Assembly: GCF_030732095.1 (NCBI RefSeq)
Contig: NZ_JAVAMQ010000001.1
Coordinates: 62,001-126,000, forward strand
Source of the DNA: Paracoccus spongiarum
GTDB lineage: Bacteria; Pseudomonadota; Alphaproteobacteria; Rhodobacterales; Rhodobacteraceae
DNA length: 64,000 bases
Reading direction: 5' to 3'
The position numbers and the translations under genes are program-made. Positions 56,765 through 63,960 of the stretch are shown here, piece after piece (position 1 is the first letter of the stretch; every line of letters begins with the position of its first letter). Under the pieces are notes generated by a model, which had not been told where the DNA came from, ran no database searches, and was given only the letters and a program-made list of their open reading frames with translations.

Positions 56765-57094
56765 ATGCCATCCGACAACCATCCCAACCCCGGCCAGCCC
56801 ATTCCTCAGACTGTTCATGTCGCCCTTTATGAACATCGCTATGGAACCGATGTGCGCGCTTTTCTCGACAGCGAAGAGGCGATGCACTGGCGCACAGAGA
56901 TCGCCAAAGAATGGTGGACTGACGCCTTCGATGACGATCTGCCGCCCGACGACCAGATCGGCGACGTGTATTTCGAGCGCATGTTGGAGCGCGACGAGTT
57001 CTTTTGGACGAAGGCGTGTGAAATCAAACGCGATCCTCCTGATTCCACCGATCCGGACAGCCCCGTTCCAAGCGCCGATGGTGGTGGCGCATGA
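56765..57094 (+). CDS. Conserved ICE hypothetical protein
   Basis: A 109-residue acidic, tryptophan-rich protein (AMHWRTEIAKEWWTDAFDDD). It is preceded by CAGGAG directly after a terminator and overlaps the next gene by four bases (ATGA). No domain is recognised. The acidic, aromatic composition is reminiscent of small DNA-mimic or antirestriction proteins, but this is only an impression. Confidence 0.65.
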   Translation: MPSDNHPNPGQPIPQTVHVALYEHRYGTDVRAFLDSEEAMHWRTEIAKEWWTDAFDDDLPPDDQIGDVYFERMLERDEFFWTKACEIKRDPPDSTDPDSPVPSADGGGA

Positions 57095-57390
57095 TCATGA
57101 CGGTTGATGAAATCTTCGCTGACGACCGCCGCAACCCTCCCATGGAGCGATCGCTTCCGTGGGAGGAAACGCGCGGCGGCGTCACCGTCTTCGTGGAGCC
57201 GAAGCCTCATTGGGCCGAGGACATGCGCGCCTTCCGGCTCGATAGGTGCGAATATTGCCGCTATGCGGACTGGAGCGCGCACGGCGCCCGGACACGGTTC
57301 TACGGTCATATCGACACGTCCGGCGACGACGTGATGATGGAGGCTCGGGCAATTATCGCCCGCGAGATCGCCGATGGGCTATGGGACTGA
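57091..57390 (+). CDS. Conserved ICE hypothetical protein
   Basis: A 99-residue protein, translationally coupled to the preceding gene. The middle contains DRCEYCRYADWSAHGARTRF, with one CxxC pair that could bind metal, and acidic ends. No family is recognised. Confidence 0.62.
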   Translation: MIMTVDEIFADDRRNPPMERSLPWEETRGGVTVFVEPKPHWAEDMRAFRLDRCEYCRYADWSAHGARTRFYGHIDTSGDDVMMEARAIIAREIADGLWD

Positions 57391-57700
57391 GCAGCCCTTA
57401 CGCCTGTGCCTGGCGCAGACCGGGCCATCGGGGTATCGCCGCGCAGCCAGCGACGGATCGAGGTCCAGCGTCACCATTGCGCCGTCAGCTTCTCGCAGCG
57501 GGACAGCGGATTCCATCTCCAGCCTGAAACACATCCTGAAGATCAGCCCGGCAACGAGGCTGGCGCGGCGGGGCATCTATGACGGGATTCCCGGCATCCT
57601 GTCAGAGGCGAAGCACCACCCCCGCTTCCATTCGCGAACCTTGGTCCGACCGTCTCTTTGTCAATCAACCCACGAGGGGTCGGCTTACGCGAGCGTGCCG
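57391..57700. other. Region without a supported gene
   Basis: I see no convincing gene in these 310 bases. A minus-strand frame (57379-57576) and plus-strand frames crossing it lack ribosome-binding sites and recognisable motifs. One inverted repeat, CCGACC (57647-57652) with GGTCGG (57678-57683), lies near the right end. Confidence 0.5.
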
Positions 57701-57806
57701 CCCTCGCGGATTCGGACGAGCCGAACGCGCGAGGGTGATTGCAGATCCGGTCGGACACTTCGGGCGCCTGTCGCGCGGGGGATGGTCCCCCGCCTCCCAA
57801 GACAGG
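57701..57806 (+). promoter_or_regulatory. Tandem double hairpin before the 57818 gene
   Basis: Hairpin 1 is CCCTCGCG (57701-57708) with CGCGAGGG (57728-57735), enclosing TTCGG-ACGAG-CCGAA. Hairpin 2 is CCTGTC (57767-57772) with GACAGG (57801-57806), enclosing GCGGGGGA (57775-57782) with TCCCCCGC (57786-57793). The last arm overlaps the ribosome-binding site AGGAG. The layout matches leader copies B-D, but the sequence does not. Confidence 0.55.
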
Positions 57807-57817
57807 AGCCGGAACCC

Positions 57818-57982
57818 ATGTCCTATGCAGATGCCACCGCCTTCGCCGCCAGCCTCGCCACCACGCTGATGGTTTCCATCGTCGTGTTTCAGGCCGGAGA
57901 TGGAACCCACTCCGCCATGCCGGCCGACGAGTTCGACGGCGACGAGGAGATGGTGAAGCTGGAACTCGATCCGTGGAGCTGA
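57818..57982 (+). CDS. Small conserved ICE protein (54 residues)
   Basis: Starts 9 bases after CAGGAG. The sequence SYADATAFAASLATTLMVSI and then VVFQAGDGTH has a moderately hydrophobic first half, perhaps a weak membrane helix, and an acidic second half (ADEFDGDEEMVKLELDPWS). Function is unknown. A GAGGCGC-GAAA-GCGCCTC hairpin overlaps its stop codon. Confidence 0.6.
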   Translation: MSYADATAFAASLATTLMVSIVVFQAGDGTHSAMPADEFDGDEEMVKLELDPWS

Positions 57983-58035
57983 GGCGCGAAAGCGCCTCAC
58001 TCCCAAGGCCCGGTGCCCAAGCGCAGTCGGGCCTT
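57981..58035 (+). terminator. Two consecutive hairpins after the 57818 gene
   Basis: GAGGCGC-GAAA-GCGCCTC (57981-57998) is a perfect 7-bp stem with a GAAA tetraloop that overlaps the stop codon. AAGGCCCG (58005-58012) with CGGGCCTT (58028-58035) is a perfect 8-bp stem. Neither has a T-tract longer than two bases. Confidence 0.45.
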
Positions 58036-58157
58036 CTCCCGACAATCGCCGCCGATTGCCGCTTGCGTGCCGGACGGCATTGCGATCTCGACCCGCATCG
58101 GAAAGAACCGTCGGCGATCACGCCGATTTCGCTCCATCAAGATGAAAGCCATTCGCC

Positions 58158-58526
58158 ATGCTCAGCCATATTGTCGTTTCCATTCTGCTCTGCACGGCGT
58201 CATGCGAACCGGCCGAAATCCGCGTCTGGGACGGCGATTCCATTCGCTTGGGCACGACGCGGCAATCTGAGGCCGTCCGGATCTTCAACATCGACGCCCC
58301 CGAGATCGAGGGGCAATGCGCGTATGAAACCGACCTCGCGCTGCAATCGAAGATCAGGCTGGCCGAGCTTCTGAAAGGCCAGCGGATCGAAATCCTGCAC
58401 CAGGGAACCGACCGCTATGGCCGGACCCTGGCGGCGATCCGCGTCGAGGGACGAGACGTCGGAGACATTCTCGTCAGCGAGGGACTGGCCCGAACCTGGG
58501 CGGGACGCCGCGAACCGTGGTGCTGA
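58158..58526 (+). CDS. Thermonuclease (SNase-like) family protein, probably exported
   Basis: A 122-residue nuclease of the staphylococcal-nuclease fold. A short hydrophobic N-terminus (LSHIVVSILLCTASC) may be a signal peptide. The catalytic pattern is visible: IRVWDGDSIRLG, RIFNIDAPEIEGQ with Arg and Asp/Glu, and DRYGRTLAAIRVEG with the second Arg. Thermonuclease genes are frequent in conjugative elements, where their role is not settled. Confidence 0.82.
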   Translation: MLSHIVVSILLCTASCEPAEIRVWDGDSIRLGTTRQSEAVRIFNIDAPEIEGQCAYETDLALQSKIRLAELLKGQRIEILHQGTDRYGRTLAAIRVEGRDVGDILVSEGLARTWAGRREPWC

Positions 58527-58624
58527 TCCACCCCGACAACAGGAGAGTGAGAGGGTGGGTCGGTTGGCCGTGACGGGTTGCAGGTGGAAGAGAGGCTTCC
58601 GCCGCCCGTCGTGGAGCAAACCCC
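58526..58624 (+). promoter_or_regulatory. Structured leader, copy D, with upstream hairpin
   Basis: The upstream hairpin is ATCCACCC (58526-58533) with GGGTGGGT (58553-58560), one G-U pair, with loop containing AGAGTGAGA. The leader hairpin is GTGACGGG (58570-58577) with CCCGTCGT (58605-58612), inner stem GGTGGAAG (58583-58590) with CTTCCGCC (58596-58603), loop AGAGG. GGAG lies 8 bases before ATG 58625. Confidence 0.72.
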
Positions 58625-59182
58625 ATGACCCTTTCCCACCACCCCGGTTTTACCCTGGTCGGCGACGTCATCACGCGCGAGGTGTTGCCCCGGCTGCGCT
58701 ACGCCCAAAAGCTGCCGTTGCGCCTCTCCTGCATGGGCACGGCCGGTTACGAGGGCCTCGACGAGGCCGATGAATTCGACCGCACGGTCGTCATCGGTCA
58801 ATCCGCATCCGCCGAAGAAGCCATGATCCTTGCCAGCCAGCGCGTCGCGCGCGGCGACATTCGTGTCAGCGCGGACGACACGCTGCGCTTTCACCCGCGT
58901 ATCGTCGTCATTCAGGACGGCGATCTCGGCCTGGTTCTCGGTGGCGAGATCCGGGCAGGAATCGTCCTCTGGCAGCAGCCCGTCGTCTCCGACGTGGAGG
59001 CCCGCCGCATCATCACCGAAGCCAGCCGCTTGCGCGGGCTGGCCTTCGCCGCCTCCGGTCGGGTCGATCACAGCGCAGCCCGCGATCATCGTTATCGCGC
59101 CAGCCTGCTCGAGGCCCGACTGGTCGATCCCTACTGGCGCGAGACCGCGGCGGAGCTTCTCCATCTGCCCCAGGCCGCCTGA
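58625..59182 (+). CDS. Conserved ICE hypothetical protein
   Basis: A 185-residue soluble protein with no recognised domain. It begins TLSHHPGFTLVGDVITREVL and has a hydrophobic central strand region (FHPRIVVIQDGDLGLVLGGE). The start is set by leader copy D. A terminator-like hairpin follows at 59201. Confidence 0.7.
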   Translation: MTLSHHPGFTLVGDVITREVLPRLRYAQKLPLRLSCMGTAGYEGLDEADEFDRTVVIGQSASAEEAMILASQRVARGDIRVSADDTLRFHPRIVVIQDGDLGLVLGGEIRAGIVLWQQPVVSDVEARRIITEASRLRGLAFAASGRVDHSAARDHRYRASLLEARLVDPYWRETAAELLHLPQAA

Positions 59183-59200
59183 CACCTTCTTCCACATCTT

Positions 59201-59230
59201 CGCCCGGCCGCGCGCCGGGCTTTCTCGTTT
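59201..59230 (+). terminator. Hairpin with T-rich tail before the 59243 gene
   Basis: GCCCGGC and GCCGGGC form a perfect 7-bp stem with loop CGCGC, followed by TTTCTCGTTTC. The ribosome-binding site AGGAG follows directly, as after parB. Confidence 0.6.
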
Positions 59231-59242
59231 CAGGAGTCCGAC

Positions 59243-59659
59243 ATGGCTAACTATTTCACCCATTTCTCCTGCCTGCTCGACGTAGGCACCCCGGAAAACG
59301 CCGCCCGCGCGCTCGACCTCTACAACGCACTTTCAGAGGAAAACGCTGCCGAAGACCCTCCCTCGGAAGGATTCATTCTGTCGATCCAGCCTGAGCATGG
59401 CGGCACCCAGCTCTGGATGCGCGACGATGAGACCGGCGATCCCGAGCATGTGATCCAGTTCGTAAAACGCTGCGCGGCCGCGTTCGGCCTGTCGGGCCTC
59501 TGGGGCTTCCAGTATGCGACCGCCTGCTCGCAAGCCAGGGTCAACGCCTTCGGTGGTGGCGCGCATGCCCTCGATCTCGCCACCGGCGAGACCGTGGACT
59601 GGATCTATAGCGGCAGCTGGCTGGAGATCGTCCTGGACGGAGGTGATCCCTATGCCTGA
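59243..59659 (+). CDS. Conserved ICE hypothetical protein
   Basis: A 138-residue acidic soluble protein (ANYFTHFSCLLDVGTPENAA, then FGLSGLWGFQYATACSQARV). The start is preceded by AGGAG. It overlaps the next gene by 8 bases, so the two are expressed together. No domain is recognised. Confidence 0.68.
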   Translation: MANYFTHFSCLLDVGTPENAARALDLYNALSEENAAEDPPSEGFILSIQPEHGGTQLWMRDDETGDPEHVIQFVKRCAAAFGLSGLWGFQYATACSQARVNAFGGGAHALDLATGETVDWIYSGSWLEIVLDGGDPYA

Positions 59660-60296
59660 GATCATCGAAACCACGGTCTATCGGCTCGACGAGCTTTCCG
59701 ACACGGCGAAGGACAAGGCCCGCGCCTGGTATCGCGAAGGCGGGTTCGACTACGACTGGTATGATGCGGTCTATGAGGATTTCCAGCGGATCGCGGAAAT
59801 CCTCGGCATCCGCTTCAAGACCCGCACCGTGCGCCTGTATGGCGGCGGCTCGCGGCGGGAGCCGCGCATCTTCTTCTCAGGCTTCTGGTCACAAGGCGAT
59901 GGCGCTTGTTGGGAAGGGTTCTACTCCTATGGGAAGAACGCCTCGGCCGAGATTCGATCCCATGCACCGCAGGATACGGCCCTGCACGGTATCGCCGATG
60001 CCCTTCAGGCAATCCAGCGACGCAATTTCTACCAGCTTCGCGCCGAGGCCAGCCATCGTGGTCGCTACTACCATGAGTATTGCATGGCGATTTCCGTCGA
60101 ACGCGACAGCCAGACATATCAGGACATGACCGCCGATGCCGAGGAGATCGTGATTGAGGCGCTGCGCGATCTGGCCCGTTGGCTCTACCGCCAGCTTGAG
60201 CGCGAATACGACTACCTCTCCTCGGGTGAGGCGGTGGATGAGACCATCACCGCCAACGAATATACCTTCACCAAAGCCGGACGCCGTTTTGGCTGA
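59652..60296 (+). CDS. Conserved ICE/phage hypothetical protein
   Basis: A 214-residue protein beginning PEIIETTVYRLDELSDTAKD and containing WYREGGFDYDWYDAVYEDFQ and FSGFWSQGDGACWEGFYSYG. Proteins with this aromatic-rich start also occur in phages, but no function is assigned. A terminator-like hairpin follows 5 bases after the stop. Confidence 0.7.
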   Translation: MPEIIETTVYRLDELSDTAKDKARAWYREGGFDYDWYDAVYEDFQRIAEILGIRFKTRTVRLYGGGSRREPRIFFSGFWSQGDGACWEGFYSYGKNASAEIRSHAPQDTALHGIADALQAIQRRNFYQLRAEASHRGRYYHEYCMAISVERDSQTYQDMTADAEEIVIEALRDLARWLYRQLEREYDYLSSGEAVDETITANEYTFTKAGRRFG

Positions 60297-60301
60297 CCCC
60301 G

Positions 60302-60336
60302 ACAAGCGCTCCGCCTCTCGGCCGGGCGCTTGTTTC
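60302..60336 (+). terminator. Terminator after the 59652 gene
   Basis: ACAAGCGC (60302-60309) and GCGCTTGT (60326-60333) form a perfect 8-bp stem, followed by TTC. It closes the two-gene unit 59243-60296. Confidence 0.6.
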
Positions 60337-60362
60337 ATGCCTGCTTACGCCACGGCTTGAGA

Positions 60363-60454
60363 GGGAGAGAGCGACCGGAAGGGATTTGAGCCGGTGCGGT
60401 CGAGAGAGAGCGCCGTGCGGCTCGGTCCTATTCCGCTCTCCCAAGGAATCTCCG
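60363..60454 (+). promoter_or_regulatory. Structured leader, copy E (divergent), before the strawberry-notch gene
   Basis: The outer stem is GGGAGAGAGCG (60363-60373) with CGCTCTCCC (60434-60442), two bases bulged. The inner stem is GAGCCG (60388-60393) with CGGCTC (60418-60423). The top loop contains CGAGAGAGAG, close to the GAGAGAGG of the other copies. AAGGAA precedes the ATG at 60455. Confidence 0.5.
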
Positions 60455-61552
60455 ATGAACATGATCTCTGCTTCCGCGGCGGCCTCCGCCGCCGCGCCGC
60501 TTCCACTCGACCATGACGCCGAGACGGCTGCTTCCACCTTCACCGCTGCCGGTTTCCTGCTGCCGCATCTCGAACGCGGTCAGCGTGTCGATGCCGCAAC
60601 CCTGCGCGGCGCCATGGAAGCGGCCTTCGGCGCTTCCGATGCCACCGGCGCCTGGAACTGGAAGACCGCCTATGATGCCTGCGAGGCGGCGACCGTCCTC
60701 TTCCTGCGCAAATACGGCGCTGCGCTTTTCCGCAGAGCCGGGTCATCGGCGGCTATCCTGCCGCAGCTCGGCAAGATCGCCGGGCTCCTGCCGACGCATA
60801 CACGCCGGTCGGAGGAAGCCCAGACCTTCCAGCAGTTCTCCACCCCGATCCCGCTTGGCTTTGCGGCGGTGACGGCGGCGGCGATCACTCCTGCCGACCG
60901 GGTGCTGGAGCCCTCGGCCGGCACCGGGCTCCTCGCCATTCTGGCCGAGATCGCCGGCGGCACGCTGCTCCTCAACGAACTCGCCGAGATGCGCGCCGGC
61001 CTGCTTTCCTCTCTCTTTCCGGCCCTCTCCGTGACCCGCTTCGACGCCGCCCAGATCGACGATCACCTCGATCCCGGCCTGGTCCCGACCGTCGTGCTGA
61101 TGAACCCGCCGTTCTCGGTCATGGTGAATGTCGAGGGCCGCATGGCCGATGCCGCCTTCCGCCATGTCGCCTCGGCGCTGGCGCGCCTTGCGCCCGGCGG
61201 GCGGCTTGTGACCATCACCGGGGCGAGCTTCGCCGCCGACAATCCGGCATGGACCGCCTCCTGGACCCGGCTGCAGGAGCGCGGCCGCGTCACCTTTTCC
61301 GCCGCAGTCGATGGGTCGGTCTATGCCAAGCATGGCACCACGATCCCAACCCGGCTGACCGTCATCGACAAGCTGCCCGCCGACGACCCTGCGGTGTTTC
61401 CGACAGCAATCGGAGTCGCGCCGGACGTGGCGACGCTGATGGGCTGGCTGGCGGATCAGTTGCCCGCGCGGCTGCCGGTCGATCCCGGCGTTGCCGTGCC
61501 GATCGCGCGGCCTGCCGTCCCCCGCACCGTGCGCGGCTATCGATGCCCATGA
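60455..61552 (+). CDS. Strawberry-notch family protein reduced to its N-terminal methylase domain
   Basis: 365 residues that match only the first part of the ICE strawberry-notch proteins, which are normally above 1,000 residues with a following SF2 helicase. Methyltransferase motifs are visible: ILEPSAGTGLLAILAEIAGG type motif I (here VLEPSAGTGLL) and the catalytic MNPPFS. FLRKYGAALFRRAGS and LLPTHTRRSEEAQTFQQFST are family segments. The frame stops right after PRTVRGYRCP, where DUF2840 sequence begins. A deletion that removed the helicase part and several genes is the simplest explanation. The remaining domain could still be folded. Confidence 0.75.
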   Translation: MNMISASAAASAAAPLPLDHDAETAASTFTAAGFLLPHLERGQRVDAATLRGAMEAAFGASDATGAWNWKTAYDACEAATVLFLRKYGAALFRRAGSSAAILPQLGKIAGLLPTHTRRSEEAQTFQQFSTPIPLGFAAVTAAAITPADRVLEPSAGTGLLAILAEIAGGTLLLNELAEMRAGLLSSLFPALSVTRFDAAQIDDHLDPGLVPTVVLMNPPFSVMVNVEGRMADAAFRHVASALARLAPGGRLVTITGASFAADNPAWTASWTRLQERGRVTFSAAVDGSVYAKHGTTIPTRLTVIDKLPADDPAVFPTAIGVAPDVATLMGWLADQLPARLPVDPGVAVPIARPAVPRTVRGYRCP

Positions 61553-61568
61553 TGGCGATCTGACCCGC

Positions 61569-62015
61569 GTGGAACTGACCTGGGTGGAGGGCAGGACCGA
61601 ATACTGGATCAGGTTCGGCCATGAGGCGGGAACGCAGATCCTCGACCGCAACCGGCGCGTCGTTTCTTTCGGTCCTGGTTCGGTGTTCGCGTTCGTCCGC
61701 TGGGCGGCGAACGACCACGGCACGATCATTTCGCGCCTCGACATCCTGCGCGCGGTTGCGCCGGGCGAATCCTATCAGACGCTGCCCTTCGTCCGTCCGG
61801 GCGGCGAAATCCTGCTGAAGATCGAAGGCTGGCCGAAGGTTGAGGCCGTCCTTCGCCATGTCGACGGGATCGAGGCCATTGGCGTCGATCCCGCCCAGGT
61901 CGATCCCGATCACTGGCGGCATGTCGCCCACTGGATGAACGCAGGCGAAGCGCCGCGTCCTTACACCGCCGAGCGCCATCAGGCATGGCTCCGGCGCCGG
62001 GAGATCGCCCCATGA
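61569..62015 (+). CDS. DUF2840 family protein with damaged start
   Basis: The sequence VELTWVEGRTEYWIRFG, then VVSFGPGSVFAFVRWAANDH and TLPFVRPGGEILLKIEGWPK, is clearly DUF2840, a conserved gene just before traF in these ICEs. No ATG is available: the frame continues upstream through ATC-GAT-GCC-CAT to a TTG at 61491, inside the truncated strawberry-notch frame. I use the GTG at 61569; native translation probably began a few codons earlier, at a codon now reading ATC. The gene may be poorly expressed. It overlaps traF by four bases. Confidence 0.7.
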   Translation: MELTWVEGRTEYWIRFGHEAGTQILDRNRRVVSFGPGSVFAFVRWAANDHGTIISRLDILRAVAPGESYQTLPFVRPGGEILLKIEGWPKVEAVLRHVDGIEAIGVDPAQVDPDHWRHVAHWMNAGEAPRPYTAERHQAWLRRREIAP

Positions 62016-62557
62016 CGCGCTTTCGCTATGTCATGGTGACGGCGGCGGCCACGCTGGGGATCGCCATCGCCGGATTCGTTCCGACCGCGCCAAGGCTGCT
62101 CTGGAACGCATCGGCCAGCGTGCCGATCGGGTTCTACACCGTCGCGCCCGCTGATCGGATCGAGATGCCCGATCTGGTCGCCGTCATGCCACCTGAGCCG
62201 TTCGCGTCCTACATGGTGGACCGCGGCTACGTCGCGCGCGACGTGCCGCTTCTGAAGCGCGTGATCGGCCTGCCCGGACAGCGCGTCTGCCGCGCCGGCC
62301 GCGCCATCGCCGTCGATGGTGTTCCGCTCGGCGAAGCACGCGACCGCGACAGCCTCGGCCGAGACCTGCCGGTCTGGCAGGGCTGCCGCGTCATCGCCGA
62401 GGGCGAAGTCTTCCTGATGAACCCGGACGTCGGCGACAGCCTCGACGGCCGCTATTTCGGCCCGTTCCCCGCCTCGGCGGTGATCGGCCGCGCGATCCCG
62501 CTTTTCACCGACGAAGACGGCGATGGCCGCTTTGTCTGGCGCGCGCCGATGCGGTGA
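62012..62557 (+). CDS. traF: TraF-type S26 signal peptidase for conjugation
   Basis: A 181-residue membrane peptidase of the S26C family, which processes the pilin subunit in P-type conjugation. One N-terminal membrane segment (VTAAATLGIAIAGFVP) precedes the nucleophile Ser in NASASVPIGFY and the general-base Lys in LLKRVIGLPGQRVC. The C-terminal FLMNPDVGDSLDGRYFGPFP is typical of TraF. Start at 62012 overlaps the DUF2840 stop (ATGA). Confidence 0.9.
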   Translation: MTRFRYVMVTAAATLGIAIAGFVPTAPRLLWNASASVPIGFYTVAPADRIEMPDLVAVMPPEPFASYMVDRGYVARDVPLLKRVIGLPGQRVCRAGRAIAVDGVPLGEARDRDSLGRDLPVWQGCRVIAEGEVFLMNPDVGDSLDGRYFGPFPASAVIGRAIPLFTDEDGDGRFVWRAPMR

Positions 62558-62625
62558 CGGCGCGTCCGCTGCGGGGCGTGCGAACGGCCCGCGTCTTCTC
62601 CACCGCATAGCAAAGGAAACCTCCC

Positions 62626-62961
62626 ATGGCACAGATCGGCCAATTTACCCGCACCCCGTCCGGCTATTCCGGGCATGTCCGCACCCTCACGCTCGACGCG
62701 GAGTTGACCTTCGTTCCAGCAGAGAACGCCGAGGCGGAGAATGCGCCCGCCTACCGCATCCACCTCGGCGACGAGGACGGACCGGAAGTCGGCGCGGGCT
62801 GGAAACATTCCGGGGAACGCGCCGGGCCGTTCGTTTCGGTCCTGCTCGACGATCCCGTCTTCCAGCAGCCGATCCGCGCCCGCCTGTTCCAGGCGGACGA
62901 GGACGGACGCGACTGGGGCTTGCACTGGACCCGCCAAAAGAAGCGCGACGAGCAGGAATGA
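62626..62961 (+). CDS. DUF736 family protein
   Basis: A 111-residue protein with the DUF736 pattern: AQIGQFTRTPSGYSGHVRTL at the N-terminus, then AGWKHSGERAGPFVSVLLDD and a basic/acidic end. DUF736 proteins accompany conjugative transfer genes in alphaproteobacteria; their function is unknown. It overlaps the transglycosylase gene by four bases. Confidence 0.9.
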   Translation: MAQIGQFTRTPSGYSGHVRTLTLDAELTFVPAENAEAENAPAYRIHLGDEDGPEVGAGWKHSGERAGPFVSVLLDDPVFQQPIRARLFQADEDGRDWGLHWTRQKKRDEQE

Positions 62962-63728
62962 CCATGCTCATCTCCTGCATTCGTCTCGCCTCCGGGAGAT
63001 ACGGCGTCCGCCGCCGCATCATCCTCTCTCTTCTTTCCGGCCTGTTCGTTTCAGCCATCACCACGCCGCCCGTCCTAGCCCAAGCTGCGATGCCCGGTCA
63101 TGTGGTTGCCGCGCATCCGCACGACGCCCACATTGCGGAAGCCTCGCAACGCTTCGGCATCCCGACGACATGGATCATCGCCGTGATGCGCACTGAGAGC
63201 GCGGGCGACGTGCGCGCAATTTCGTCCGCCGGTGCGATGGGACTGATGCAGGTCATGCCCGACACCTGGGCGGATCTGCGCATCCGCCATGCTCTCGGCC
63301 GCGACCCCTTCGAGCCGCGCGACAACATCCTCGCGGGCACGGCCTATCTCCGCGAGATGTGGGATCGCTACGGCAATGTGGCCGCGATGCTCGCGGCCTA
63401 CAATGCCGGTCCCGGCCGTTACGACGAATACCGCGCGACGGCTCGTCCGCTTCCGGCCGAGACACGCGCCTACGTCGCCGCGCTGACACCGATCCTGCTC
63501 GGCGAGCGACCGTCGGGGGGCAGCTCGTCGGTTGTTCCACCGCTCGATTGGCGCGAGGCGGCGATCTTCGTGGCGGGAGAAATCGGCGCTACCGCTTCCG
63601 ATCCGGCTTCACCCGACCCCACGCCTCGCGACGCCCCTTCATTCGTCCCGGCAGCACCGGAAACGCTCACGGCCTTGCAGCCGGAGGGGCTGTTCGTCGC
63701 TCGCAGTGCCGGTGAGGACCAGCCATGA
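62958..63728 (+). CDS. Lytic transglycosylase of the conjugation system
   Basis: A 256-residue exported muramidase-like protein. A signal sequence is visible (IILSLLSGLFVSAITTP, then VLAQA). The SLT domain has WIIAVMRTESAGDVRAIS with the catalytic Glu, GAMGLMQVMPDTWADL and MLAAYNAGPGRYDEY. It would open the peptidoglycan for the mating apparatus. Overlap with DUF736 and closeness to traF show a single transfer operon. Confidence 0.92.
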   Translation: MTMLISCIRLASGRYGVRRRIILSLLSGLFVSAITTPPVLAQAAMPGHVVAAHPHDAHIAEASQRFGIPTTWIIAVMRTESAGDVRAISSAGAMGLMQVMPDTWADLRIRHALGRDPFEPRDNILAGTAYLREMWDRYGNVAAMLAAYNAGPGRYDEYRATARPLPAETRAYVAALTPILLGERPSGGSSSVVPPLDWREAAIFVAGEIGATASDPASPDPTPRDAPSFVPAAPETLTALQPEGLFVARSAGEDQP

Positions 63729-63831
63729 GCGGCTCCGTGCGGTTTCGCATCCTGTCGACCGCTGGCGTGTCATGGAGGGCGCGGGGGGTGGCGGCAGGCA
63801 CCACGACCGGAAGATGGCAGGATAAAAGCGC

Positions 63832-63960
63832 GCACGGTGCGGCTCGGTCGGTCGGTTGTTTTTGTTCATGTTTTCGGCGCGTTCCGCACCGTGCCGCGCA
63901 TTCGCGCACCGTGCGCCTCGCGCCCATCCTCCTGAATTTCCTTACTGTCTTGCACCGTGC
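63832..63960. repeat. Four copies of GCAC(C/G)GTGC upstream of the relaxase gene
   Basis: The 9-base palindromic unit occurs at 63832-63840 (GCACGGTGC) and at 63886-63894, 63906-63914 and 63952-63960 (GCACCGTGC). They fill most of the 243-base gap before the relaxase start. Such arrays are expected for oriT-binding or autoregulatory proteins. Another partial copy (CCGTGCGG) is at about 63735. Confidence 0.55.

Noticed and set aside
57379..57576. 65-residue minus-strand frame
   Set aside because: No ribosome-binding site, no recognisable motif, and opposite in direction to all neighbouring ICE genes.
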